64,000 nt of DNA from Opitutales bacterium (GCA_020831525.1 JAFIGH010000005.1:1-64000), one strand, 5' to 3'. Numbered from the stretch's first letter, positions 51,801 through 59,263 are shown. Program-made: numbers and translations. The notes: generated from the letters alone by a model not told the origin.

Positions 51801-52206
51801 CATCAATCCGGATGTCGCCATGGCGCACCTCCCGGAAACCTCCACCGCGAATCCCGGCAATACGACCAGCGCTACCGCAGGTGCCGGAACCCCAAGTGTT
51901 CCGGCACCCCGTCCGGGCACAAGCGGGAAAAATCCCGGCACAACCGGCAATGGGGCGGCGCCTCCCGCTCCCTTGAAAACCCGCTTTTACGGGGCCGTCG
52001 AAATTCCCCCGCAGCGGGTTACCTCATCCGTGCAAAAAGTCGTCGACGAAGTCATCCAGCACCTCTCCGCCAAATACGGCACCCAACTCAAAATCACGCT
52101 CGATATCAGCGCGGAAAACCCGGAAGGCTTCGACGAAGCAAGTGTCCGCACGGTCTCGGAAAACGCGAACACCCTCGGATTCCAACCAAGAAACGGGTTC
52201 GAGTGA
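48883..52206 (+). CDS. HEPN (Swt1-like)-DUF499 AAA+ ATPase (defence island)
   Basis: This 1107-residue protein joins two parts. The N-terminal ~130 residues form a Swt1-like HEPN domain with the RNase motif R98-N-R-F-A-H103 (R-x4-H) in 'ANDIRNRFAHDVPF'. The rest is a DUF499 ATPase: Walker A 'FGGGKTHS' (251-256), Walker B 'LILIDEWVAYLRD' (D365-E366) and long C-terminal helical regions. A Gly/Thr/Pro-rich linker (~985-1030) precedes a short C-terminal domain ending 'LGFQPRNGFE'. DUF499 ATPases accompany DUF1156 methylases in defence islands. The HEPN motif suggests RNA cleavage as an output, possibly gated by the ATPase; this is inferred. The gene ends the same-strand series that begins at 39257. 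A partial hairpin at 52216-52241 follows but lacks a convincing U-tract. Confidence 0.88.
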   Translation: MALSNKQRIGQALDELKPALLAYVEPVLTEAGRGPRRSEVQQALGETGVRVIDGEVHWDVQGLLKMMIKLWGPLFSPRFDKNERARMRSLIQEANDIRNRFAHDVPFSYDDTYRDLDTLGRVAEATGGTEAARKLREMAKGVMRVQFQEEARNETRRTAAMEGTPLAALKPWREVIAPHSDVAKGNFLEAEFVADLHAVYQGRAGSEYGDPREFFARTFLTAGLKDLLRRALVRLTGGGGSPVLELKTNFGGGKTHSLLALYHLFDAIPTTSLAGMDELLRETGINDSPTARRVVIAGHQLGVNQPRKKPDGTLVRTLWGEVAYQLGGAAAFDRVRSSDESGTNPGAEVLAEIMGASGPCLILIDEWVAYLRDTVDADGLAAGSFESNFGFAQSLTEAAKVVPHALVVASLPASQIEMGGPRGVAAFEQLSNLFKRVATPWQSTRAEEGYEIVRRRLFESHMDYPARDAVVKAFHELYRSGKSNFPSNCSEQEYRRKLEACYPIHPELFDKLDGVWSTLEKFQKTRGVLRFMAAVISELWQREDRNLLIMPASVALDSPRIASVIKEVLPGGGSWDGVISTDIDGQGAQAHLIDSDNSGLGRYSACRRVARSIFIAAAPTSGPNRGVDDQHLLLSCVQPGENPEKFGDALRRLSDKATYLYRDAARSWFALQPSVSRLAQDRIKTSLESDEPEAEIESRLRRWEGRSVFPGGAQRARVPADVADENSVRLVILPPSASTSKNAEGSAAVELATEILTQAANRPRTYRNGLLFLAPDEAHLMRLREAAAAYLAWQSIERDQDSLELTNHDKAQTAQKIRECGETLATRMGDTWGHLLVPSVKDPKSGAITWGTVPCPGGGDKIRAALKRLCEKELVHDKFNPFHLKRELERHLWGTRDHVSTRAVDDAFGTYLFFPRLLRRELLTDAIRAGFSGESLLCEYFGYADAFDEDTGKYAGLHATTVPGVVTIGESVLINPDVAMAHLPETSTANPGNTTSATAGAGTPSVPAPRPGTSGKNPGTTGNGAAPPAPLKTRFYGAVEIPPQRVTSSVQKVVDEVIQHLSAKYGTQLKITLDISAENPEGFDEASVRTVSENANTLGFQPRNGFE

Positions 52207-52255
52207 TGCACAGTCGAAACGGGCCGTTGATTCGTCGTTTCCACAAGTTTATCGA

Positions 52256-52345
52256 TTTTTAGACGAGGCGGTGCGCCTTACAGAAGTGGTGCGGCGCATG
52301 CGCAAGATGGAGTTCAAGGGCAAGGTAGGATGACCAAGCCCTTCG
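52256..52345 (+). pseudogene. Remnant of a Phd-VapC module (antitoxin tail plus toxin start)
   Basis: The end of a frame here encodes 'EVVRRMRKMEFKGKVG' and overlaps, as ATGA at 52330, a start encoding 'MTKPF'. The intact module at 57079-57806 ends its antitoxin 'EEVRRMREMELEGEEG' and starts its toxin 'MTKPF' with the same ATGA overlap. The DNA of 52283-52337 matches 57289-57343 at 48 of 55 positions. The rest of the antitoxin and toxin is missing. After 'MTKPF' the toxin frame continues without a stop into the CotH gene, so a 5' toxin fragment became an in-frame leader of that gene. Confidence 0.8.
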
Positions 52346-52419
52346 CCGGGCCCCGTTTCCGTGCGCGCTCTACGCGAATCGGTTTGTGTATCCGGAGCAC
52401 CGTGCAATGCTTGCGGAAA

Positions 52420-55400
52420 ATGCCCCTTTTTCATTGTTCGCGCCCCCGCATTCTGCGCATTCTTGCGTTTACACTCCTCCTCACCGCCGGTTCCGCCGAG
52501 GCGACGGTGCGAATCAACGAGTTCATGGCCTCGAACGGTGCGACGCTCGCCGACGAGGACGGCGACTACGAGGACTGGATCGAACTGCGCAACTTCGGTG
52601 ATGCGCCGGTCTCCCTCGACGGCTGGGGGCTCTCCGACAACGCGGGCAATCCCTTCAAATGGGTTTTCCCCGAGGGAACCGTCCTTGAGCCGGACGGCTT
52701 TCTCCTCGTGTGGGCTTCGGGCAAGGACCGCGGCGGCACGGGGTCCGGGAACGACACCGAACCGCTGTCTCCCGATGCCGTGGACGGGCTTGTGCTGCGC
52801 CTGCGCGCGGCTGATTTGGAGGCGGCCCATGGCGCCGGCGTCGCCGTGTGGCCGGATACGAGCGGCCGCGGCAACAACGCCTTGCAACCGCAGGGTGCGC
52901 GCCGTCCCGTCTTCGCCGCCGACGGTCTGAACGGGCGTCCGGTGCTCCGCTTCAACCGCTCCGCCGCCCAGCAGTACTTCCTGCCGACCGCCGGCTTCGC
53001 AGGCATGCAGGATTTCACGGACTTCACCTTTCTCGCCGTAGCCCGTTGGACGGGCGGGGCGCGGTCCGGATTTTTCGGGGGCTACCGCGGCACAAACCCG
53101 GCCAACGCGGGCAGCAGCGTCGTGGAAATCAGCGACACGGGCGGAGGGTTCCGCCTGAGGCTCCCGCCCACTATCGATGTAACCGCCCCCAACGCCCTTA
53201 CGCAAAACCAGTGGCATGTGGTCGGGGCGTTCATGGACGGAGCGGCGGCGCGGGCGCGCCTCACGATTGACGGTGCGCTCCTTGCGGAGGCCAGGGGAAC
53301 GGTCGGACGCACGCTCCTCGCCGACTACGAAAGGGTGCCCGTGGGCAGTTCCCACGACGACACCCGCACCTTCGGCGGCGATATCGCGGAGGTGCTGCTC
53401 TTCAACCGCGGCCTCTCCGCGGAGGAGCAGGCGGGGGTGGAGCGCTACCTCGAAGCCTACTACGGCTTGGCGGACGGCCCGCGCCATCCGCACACGAACT
53501 TCCGCATCGCCGCGGCGGGAGAGGAACTGCTCCTCACGCGACCGGACGGCACGCTGGTGGATTTTATCGATCCCGTGCCGGTGCCACGGGATGTTTCCTT
53601 CGGCCGCACGCTGGAGGAACCGGAGACATGGGCTTACTTTTACGAGTCCACCCCCGGTGCCGCCAACACGACAACACCGTTTTCCTCGCTTCTTGAACCG
53701 GTGAGCCTGTCCCGTGCGGCGGGTGCCTACAGCAGTGCGTTCGATTTGACCCTCTCGCATCCGGATCCGGAGGTCACCGTAATCTACACGCTCGACGGTT
53801 CCGAGCCCGACATCGACAACCTCGGCGGCTCGACATACAGCTACGTCAACTCGTACCCGGACGGTCCTTTCCTGCAAAACACGTTTGCCACCCGTGCTTA
53901 TGCCGGTCCCATACACATTGCCGACCGCAGCGGCGAACCGGACAAGCTGGCGCGCATCTCCAGCACGGCGGATTCGAGCCCGTCCTATTTTCCGCTTTCG
54001 CCGGTGAAGAAGGCGACCGTGGTGCGGGCGCGCGCCTACCGCGACGGCGCCGCCGGCCCGGTGACGACGGCGACTTACTTTGTCTCCGCCGCCGACGCCT
54101 TCGCTTACGATATGCCCGTCGTTTCCCTGAGTGTGGATGAGAACGGTCTCTTCGACTTCTTTGACGGGATCTACGTCGCGGGGGTCGACCATGCCACGGG
54201 GAGCGGAGCGCGCATCTGCAACTGGGGCAACTACAACCGCCGCGGACGGGAGAACGAACGTGCCGCGCACATCGAGTTCTTTGCGGACGGCTCGCGCTTT
54301 CTCGAACAGGCCGGCGGCATACGTATCCAAGGGAATTGCTCGCGCCAGGGGGCGTTCAAGAGCCTCCGGCTTTACGGGCGAAGCAGCGGCTTGGAGGACA
54401 ATGTATTCGATTTTCCCTTCTTTCCCGAGCGCGTTCCCGGCGCGGTTTATCCGGACAACACGCTCCACCGGCGCTTGATCCTGCGCACCCCGAACTTCTA
54501 CGACACAGCCTTCAGCCGCCTGTACCAAGCAGTCTACGAAGGCGTGGGCGGCCGCGTCCGGCCCGTGAAGCAATTCCTCAACGGTGAGTACTGGGGCATG
54601 GCGTTTTTGCGCGACCGTTTCGATCCCTACTATCTGGAGTACCACTACGGGCTCGATCCGGACAACATCACAATCATCGGGATGTCCTACCGGCACGAGT
54701 TCGAGCCGATACCGATCAGTTTCAGCAACCGTGTGTATTCGCTTTCGAGCGGCATCCCGGAGGACATGGCGGCCTTCGACGCAATGCGCTCCTTTATCAT
54801 CGGGAGCGATATGTCCGACCCCGTGCGTTTTGCCGAAGCGGAGGAATGGATTTGTATCGACTCGTTTATCGATCACCTCGTCCTCAAGATCTTCGCCGGC
54901 GACGACCACTACGCCCCGGAGATCGTCTACTGGCGGGCCCGCGAAGCGAAGAACGACGACTTCGGCGACGGGCGCTGGCGCTTCTTTGTGAAGGATTTCG
55001 ACTCCACGCTGCGCTCCGGCAATTATGTCGCCGGTCTTGCCACGGGCACCCATCCGCGCCCGTTCGGCCATGAGCTTTTCACGAGCCTCCTCGACAGCCC
55101 GGATTTCCGCACCCGCTTTATCAACCGCTTCGCCGATCTGCTCAACACGCACTTTCTGCCGGAGCGCTTCGAGGAGATCATCCGGCACGCCTACGACGAG
55201 GTTGCTCCGGTCTGGCCGGAGGTGACGGCGCGCTGGAGAAACACTTCCCTGAGCAACCCCGACCGTCCGTTCACTCCAGACAACCGCGCCAACCTGCTGA
55301 ACTGGGCACAACACCGCCCGGCCGTGCAGCGCTCACACCTCCGCAGTCACTTTTTGCTCCAGACACAGCGGACGCTCACAGTGGATGTATCCGATCCGTC

Positions 55401-56925
55401 GGCGGGGCGCGCGCAGGTGAACACGGTCGTCATCGACGACGGGACCCCCGGTGTGACTTCGCCGCCGTATCCGTGGACGGGGCTCTATTTTCCGGATCAT
55501 CCGGTGCGGCTGACGGCGCTTCCGCAGGATGGATTCCGCTTTATCGAATGGCGTGTCGCGCCAACGGGCGGGGGGGCGTCCGTCGTTTACACCGACCCGG
55601 TTGTCGAACTGAATGTCGCGGCGGCGACAACGGCGGAGGCCGTCTTCGCGCCGCTCCCGCCCGCCTTCATCGAAACAGCGGCCGGGACCCCCCTGACTTT
55701 CGATTCCCGTGAATGGATTCCCGGCGACGGCACCGCCTCCGGCATTTCCGCGGCCAGCAGCGACGATTCGGTCCTCGTCGCCTCGGTCGTGGACCATGCG
55801 CTTGTCCTCACGCCGCTCGCGGCGGGCGAGGCGACCGTTGAACTGGCTGTGGACAGCGGCGATGCGCCCGGCTTCGGGCATAGCCTGCGCGTCCTCGTCT
55901 ACGGCACACCCTTTGCCGTGGCGGAGAGTGTCTTCGTTTTCGATGCATGGGCGGCGGACGCGCCTGCCGGAAGCTACCCGCCCCACATGCTCTTTACGCA
56001 GAGCGACGTAACCGACCCCGGCCTCGAAACGCCGCTTCTGTATGCCTACCGCATTCCGCCGGAGGATGCGCGGGAGACGGAGGATGCTTTCTTCCCCTAT
56101 GCCGCGTCCAGGCGCACGCGTATCAACGGACTCGGCGACGAGGGCGTCCGCTTCATCAACACCGGGCGCGGGCGCGATCTCGGCGCGGCGGTGCTGACCC
56201 TCGACACGACCGGTGCGTCGGACATCCGCGTCGCGTGGACGGCGGGGACTGACTTGCCCAACAGCCGGGTCTACGCCCTGCGCCCGCAATACCGGACGGG
56301 CCTTGACGGCGCATGGACGGACATCACCGACGGTCAGGGCGTGCCCACGACCTATGTGCGGAACGAATCCGCCGGGCATGCGCAGACGTTCGGCCCCGTG
56401 CTTTTGCCGTCGGCGGTGGAGAACCTGCCTGTTGTTCAACTCCGCTGGAAATACCACCACGTCTCCGGAAGCAGCGGCCCACGCGCCGCCCTGCGCCTTG
56501 ATGACATCATCGTCGCGTCCGGGGCGCCGACGCGTTTTGCGGACTGGATCGTGTCCGCAGTCCCGGACGCCGCCTTGCGAAGCGACCCGGAGTTTTCCGG
56601 TCCGGACGCCGACCCGTCGGGAAAGGGCATTGCCAATCTCCTGCGCTACGCTCTCGGGCTGGGGCTCATGGAAGCGCCCGCGGAGCGGCTGCCTGTGCTG
56701 GAGGCCGCGGCGGAAGGGTGGGTCTACCGGTTTCCTTTGGATCCGTCCCTGACCGACATCACCTACCGTGTGCGCGCCTCGACTGACCTCGTGGACTGGT
56801 CCACGGTGCTCTTCGACTCGCGGGTAGATGCCGATCCTCAGCCCGTCGGCGGCTGGCTGCACCTTCCCGTCCTGCCCGCGCCGCACCGATTCTTCAAGCT
56901 CACCATCGACACAGAGCCAGAGTGA
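52420..56925 (+). CDS. Secreted CotH-kinase protein with LTD and LamG domains
   Basis: The 1501-residue protein has a signal peptide (ending near 'SAEA'), a lamin-tail-like LTD domain (~30-110, 'RINEFMASNG' and 'DWIELRNFG'), a LamG-like domain (~120-320), a chitobiase/HYR-like segment ('YTLDGSEPDIDN', ~460), and a CotH kinase domain (~560-900). The latter has 'NGEYWGMAFLRDRF' (~722-735) and the catalytic-type pair D859-F-D861 in 'FVKDFDSTL'. CotH proteins are atypical protein kinases. The C-terminal ~450 residues contain beta-rich modules and end with 'YRVRASTDLVDWSTV', a module common in the inferred phylum. I start at the ATG at 52420 because it begins the signal peptide; the open frame extends to 52330 only through the toxin remnant. 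Substrate unknown. Confidence 0.88.
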   Translation: MPLFHCSRPRILRILAFTLLLTAGSAEATVRINEFMASNGATLADEDGDYEDWIELRNFGDAPVSLDGWGLSDNAGNPFKWVFPEGTVLEPDGFLLVWASGKDRGGTGSGNDTEPLSPDAVDGLVLRLRAADLEAAHGAGVAVWPDTSGRGNNALQPQGARRPVFAADGLNGRPVLRFNRSAAQQYFLPTAGFAGMQDFTDFTFLAVARWTGGARSGFFGGYRGTNPANAGSSVVEISDTGGGFRLRLPPTIDVTAPNALTQNQWHVVGAFMDGAAARARLTIDGALLAEARGTVGRTLLADYERVPVGSSHDDTRTFGGDIAEVLLFNRGLSAEEQAGVERYLEAYYGLADGPRHPHTNFRIAAAGEELLLTRPDGTLVDFIDPVPVPRDVSFGRTLEEPETWAYFYESTPGAANTTTPFSSLLEPVSLSRAAGAYSSAFDLTLSHPDPEVTVIYTLDGSEPDIDNLGGSTYSYVNSYPDGPFLQNTFATRAYAGPIHIADRSGEPDKLARISSTADSSPSYFPLSPVKKATVVRARAYRDGAAGPVTTATYFVSAADAFAYDMPVVSLSVDENGLFDFFDGIYVAGVDHATGSGARICNWGNYNRRGRENERAAHIEFFADGSRFLEQAGGIRIQGNCSRQGAFKSLRLYGRSSGLEDNVFDFPFFPERVPGAVYPDNTLHRRLILRTPNFYDTAFSRLYQAVYEGVGGRVRPVKQFLNGEYWGMAFLRDRFDPYYLEYHYGLDPDNITIIGMSYRHEFEPIPISFSNRVYSLSSGIPEDMAAFDAMRSFIIGSDMSDPVRFAEAEEWICIDSFIDHLVLKIFAGDDHYAPEIVYWRAREAKNDDFGDGRWRFFVKDFDSTLRSGNYVAGLATGTHPRPFGHELFTSLLDSPDFRTRFINRFADLLNTHFLPERFEEIIRHAYDEVAPVWPEVTARWRNTSLSNPDRPFTPDNRANLLNWAQHRPAVQRSHLRSHFLLQTQRTLTVDVSDPSAGRAQVNTVVIDDGTPGVTSPPYPWTGLYFPDHPVRLTALPQDGFRFIEWRVAPTGGGASVVYTDPVVELNVAAATTAEAVFAPLPPAFIETAAGTPLTFDSREWIPGDGTASGISAASSDDSVLVASVVDHALVLTPLAAGEATVELAVDSGDAPGFGHSLRVLVYGTPFAVAESVFVFDAWAADAPAGSYPPHMLFTQSDVTDPGLETPLLYAYRIPPEDARETEDAFFPYAASRRTRINGLGDEGVRFINTGRGRDLGAAVLTLDTTGASDIRVAWTAGTDLPNSRVYALRPQYRTGLDGAWTDITDGQGVPTTYVRNESAGHAQTFGPVLLPSAVENLPVVQLRWKYHHVSGSSGPRAALRLDDIIVASGAPTRFADWIVSAVPDAALRSDPEFSGPDADPSGKGIANLLRYALGLGLMEAPAERLPVLEAAAEGWVYRFPLDPSLTDITYRVRASTDLVDWSTVLFDSRVDADPQPVGGWLHLPVLPAPHRFFKLTIDTEPE

Positions 56926-56951
56926 GCGGGCAGGGCGCGACGGCTGTTCGC

Positions 56952-57000
56952 TGAAGCTTCACGCTACGTCCGGCGGCGCGCTTCGTAGGCTGACGCTTCA
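56952..57000. repeat. REP-like imperfect inverted repeat
   Basis: TGAAGC (56952-56957) pairs with GCTTCA (56995-57000), and CTACG pairs with CGTAG closer in, around a GC-rich loop. The left arm recurs at 36328-36343. Both copies are in intergenic or gene-end positions, as expected for REP elements. No adjacent RAYT transposase is present. Confidence 0.5.
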
Positions 57001-57042
57001 CCGAGGCACTTCGGCTGGAAGGCGGAGCGCGCGGGCGCGGTC

Positions 57043-57078
57043 TTGACGTCCACAGATTTGTGGACATAGATTGTCCAC
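57043..57078 (+). promoter_or_regulatory. Promoter and operator of the Phd-VapC module
   Basis: TTGACG (57043-57048) is a good -35 box; TAGATT (57067-57072) is a -10 candidate at 18-base spacing. The spacer carries a perfect inverted repeat GTCCAC-agattt-GTGGAC (57048-57065), and a third half-site GTCCAC (57073-57078) abuts the antitoxin ATG. Transcription would start at or within a few bases of the ATG, so the mRNA is likely leaderless. The half-sites are the obvious autorepression site for the antitoxin. Confidence 0.65.
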
Positions 57079-57339
57079 ATGAAAACAGCGACCGTGCGGG
57101 ATTTGAGGAACAACTTCGGCAAGCTGGAGACATGGCTTGCAGCGGGCGAGCGCATTGAGATCCGGCGGCGCGGCAAACCGGTGGCGACGTTGACACCGGC
57201 CTCGCCGCAGGCGTCGGAGGCGCACGTCGAGCTTCCCGACTTTGAGGCGCGGCGGAAAGCGATCTGGGGCGACCGCGTCTTCAGCGCGGAAGAGGTGCGG
57301 CGCATGCGCGAGATGGAACTCGAGGGCGAGGAAGGATGA
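57079..57339 (+). CDS. Phd/YefM-type antitoxin
   Basis: The 86-residue protein has a Phd/YefM N-terminal DNA-binding domain: 'VRDLRNNFGKLETWLAAGE' followed by 'IRRRGKPVATLTP'. The acidic C-terminal tail ('SAEEVRRMREMELEGEEG') would wrap the toxin. It should repress its own promoter at the operator directly upstream. The stop overlaps the toxin start (ATGA at 57336). The tail is nearly identical in DNA to the remnant at 52283-52337. Confidence 0.9.
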   Translation: MKTATVRDLRNNFGKLETWLAAGERIEIRRRGKPVATLTPASPQASEAHVELPDFEARRKAIWGDRVFSAEEVRRMREMELEGEEG

Positions 57340-57806
57340 CCAAACCGTTTCCCGACACGTCTTTCCTCTGTGCGATCTACCGCGAGCAGGTGAATTCCGG
57401 CCGGGCGGACCGGATCCGCGCGCGCATCCCCGGCGCTCTCCCGGTGTCGGCGCTTGTTCTCTTCGAGTTCCGGCAGTCGGTGCGGCTGCATGTGCGGCTG
57501 CGGCGGAAGGACCGCAATCTCGGGTTCAGCAAGGCGGAGGGCGCGGCCATGTTGCGCGACTTGCAGTCCGATCTCGCCACGGGCGTGCTCGATGTGGTCC
57601 CCGTGGACTGGGCGGGGGTTTTCGCGCTGGCGGAGATGCTGAGTGCGAAACACACGGAGACCGGCGGGCACCGCTTCGCGGACATTCTGCACGTGGCCAC
57701 GGCGCTGCATCTCGGCGCGGCGGAATTTCTGACCTTCGACGACAACCAGCAGGCTCTCGCCGGGGCCGAGGGGATGGCTGTGCCGGACGACTGCGCCGTC
57801 GGTTGA
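57336..57806 (+). CDS. vapC: VapC-like PIN-domain toxin
   Basis: The 156-residue PIN-domain RNase partner starts 'MTKPFPDTSFLCAIYREQ' with the catalytic Asp at position 7, and has Glu in 'LFEFRQSV' and Asp in 'GGHRFADILHVATALHLGA' plus 'LTFDDNQ' near the end. It pairs with the Phd-type antitoxin. It differs from the VapC at 48463 in antitoxin type and in sequence. Its first five codons are the ones retained in the remnant at 52330. Confidence 0.9.
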   Translation: MTKPFPDTSFLCAIYREQVNSGRADRIRARIPGALPVSALVLFEFRQSVRLHVRLRRKDRNLGFSKAEGAAMLRDLQSDLATGVLDVVPVDWAGVFALAEMLSAKHTETGGHRFADILHVATALHLGAAEFLTFDDNQQALAGAEGMAVPDDCAVG

Positions 57807-57979
57807 GCCCAGCCGGGCTTCGGCGCGCGGATGCGCAACATCGGGTCCGGCGGCGAATGTGAGTAACCCGGTGAATATTTTCCAATATCTCCTCCTTGTC
57901 ATCGGGCGGGAAATCTGACCGCTTAAACGGCATTCCGGTGCCCCTGCCCGGAAAAATGAGATGAGCCTCCGAAAACCCG

Positions 57980-58009
57980 TTGACACTACATTTTGGGGTG
58001 TTCTAGCTT
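57980..58009 (+). promoter_or_regulatory. Candidate sigma-70 promoter of nrdBA
   Basis: TTGACA (57980-57985) is a perfect -35 box; TAGCTT (58004-58009) at 18-base spacing is a fair -10. ACAC (57983-57986) and GTGT (57998-58001) form an inverted repeat across the spacer. It resembles the ends of an NrdR box, but the spacing is 11 rather than 8 bases, so I do not call it one. Confidence 0.45.
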
Positions 58010-58037
58010 CCTCAACCCAACATCTTGTGGAGGGGTG

Positions 58038-58118
58038 ATGGTTTTGTACTCGCTTGCCTCCGTAGATATGGGACATTCTCTTCCTTCCCGTGCCGTCTCC
58101 GGTGCGGCGTTTTCCTGA
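58038..58118 (+). CDS. Possible leader peptide (26 aa) upstream of nrdB
   Basis: An ATG at 58038 follows the strong Shine-Dalgarno GGAGGGG (58029-58035) and opens a 26-codon frame ending in TGA (58116-58118), 21 bases before the nrdB ATG. The peptide begins 'MVLYSLASVDMGHS'. nrdB itself lacks a Shine-Dalgarno sequence, so reinitiation from this ORF could feed nrdB translation. This may be chance. Confidence 0.35.
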   Translation: MVLYSLASVDMGHSLPSRAVSGAAFS

Positions 58119-58139
58119 CGATTTTTCCCGCAAACCACC

Positions 58140-59231
58140 ATGGACACGACCACTTACACAATCGGCAACAAGACCTTCACCCTCGACCGCGCGAAAGCGG
58201 AGGCGGCCTACGCGGCCAAGCGAGTCATCAACGGCCGCGACACAATGTTCTTCAACATCCTCCCGCTCAAATACCAGTGGGCCTACGACCTCTACCGGAC
58301 GATGAAGAACAACCACTGGGAGCCCGAGGACATCCCCATGCAAAAGGATGTCGAGCAATGGCGTGACACCTCCGGCACGATCTCCGAAATCGACCGCTGG
58401 ATCATCAAGATGGCCATCGGCTACTTCAGCGCGGCAGAGGGCATCGTGGGCGACAACATCATACATGTCACCCGTGAGGTAGTGACGGCGCCGGAATTGA
58501 AGCTCGTCCTCGGCCGCCACGCCCACGAGGAAAACATTCACGCCGACAGCCTCGTCTACATGATCAGTTCGCTGGGCATCAACCCCCACGAGTGCGAGGC
58601 GATGTTTGAGGATATCCCCACGATCACGGAAAAGAACAGCCTCGTCGTGAACAACAGCCGTGCCCTGCGCAAAGACCTCGACTTCAAGGAAACGCGCAAC
58701 AAGCAGGAACTGGCCAAGAACATGTTCCTTTTCGGCCAGTGCATGGAGGGCACGCAGTTTTACGGGCTCTTCGGCATGGTCCTGAGCCTCTACCGGCAGA
58801 ACAAGTTCCCCGGCATCGGCCAGATGTTCCGCTACACGCTGCGCGATGAGTCCAACCACATTGAGCTCTTCAAGCACCTCTTCCTCGACCTCGTCGACGA
58901 AAACCCCGATGTCTGGACCGACGCGTTCCAAGCCGAACTCACCGAACTCATGAAGGAGGCAGTGCGGCTTGAAAAGGCGTTCATCGCCGACTGCCTGCCG
59001 GTCAACGCAGTCGGTCTCAGCGCGGAAGAATTTTCGCAGTACATCGACTACATCGCCGACCGCCGCCTCGAAGGGGTCGGGCTCTCCCCCCTCAACCCCG
59101 GCGTCCAAAACCCGCTGCCATGGCTCGCGGAACTCATGGATGTCTCCAAGGAGCAAAATTTCTTCGAGGGCCGCGTGACCGAATACCAAAAGGCCGGCGC
59201 CCTCGATTCTGTCGACGACGACGACCTCTGA
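58140..59231 (+). CDS. nrdB: Class I ribonucleotide reductase subunit beta (R2), class Ic-like
   Basis: NrdB generates the thiyl radical precursor for deoxyribonucleotide synthesis in the R1/R2 complex. The 363-residue chain has the six metal ligands E100 ('SAAEGIVGD'), E131 and H134 ('HEENIHADS'), E203 ('CMEGTQFYG'), E237 and H240 ('RDESNHIELF'), and the C-terminal Tyr349 in 'RVTEYQKAG' needed for radical transfer. The residue four after H134, where classical R2 proteins carry the radical Tyr, is Leu138. Chlamydial class Ic R2 has Phe there, uses a Mn/Fe cofactor, and has Glu as first ligand as here. The first ligand and the string 'SLGIN' right after also fit that subclass. The start ATG lacks a Shine-Dalgarno and follows 'ACCACC'. 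The acidic end is DDDDL. Confidence 0.95.
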   Translation: MDTTTYTIGNKTFTLDRAKAEAAYAAKRVINGRDTMFFNILPLKYQWAYDLYRTMKNNHWEPEDIPMQKDVEQWRDTSGTISEIDRWIIKMAIGYFSAAEGIVGDNIIHVTREVVTAPELKLVLGRHAHEENIHADSLVYMISSLGINPHECEAMFEDIPTITEKNSLVVNNSRALRKDLDFKETRNKQELAKNMFLFGQCMEGTQFYGLFGMVLSLYRQNKFPGIGQMFRYTLRDESNHIELFKHLFLDLVDENPDVWTDAFQAELTELMKEAVRLEKAFIADCLPVNAVGLSAEEFSQYIDYIADRRLEGVGLSPLNPGVQNPLPWLAELMDVSKEQNFFEGRVTEYQKAGALDSVDDDDL

Positions 59232-59263
59232 CGCTCCCCGCCGCGACCTGCCCCTGCCCCGGC

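Larger units (their letters stand above)
57807..58139. other. Non-coding region with nrdBA promoter and leader
   Basis: No gene other than a possible 26-codon leader ORF (58038-58118) is seen here. Promoter-like boxes lie at 57980-58009. Confidence 0.6.

Noticed and set aside
52216-52241. Terminator after the DUF499 gene
   Set aside because: Only a 6-bp stem (GAAACG/CGTTTC) with a 14-base loop and no immediate U-tract.
52249-55314. 1021-codon reverse-strand frame over the CotH gene
   Set aside because: Arg/Val-rich composition typical of an antisense shadow; the forward CotH frame has clear domains.
57983-58001. NrdR box before nrdB
   Set aside because: ACAC and GTGT are 11 bases apart instead of 8 and no second box is seen; kept only as a note with the promoter.
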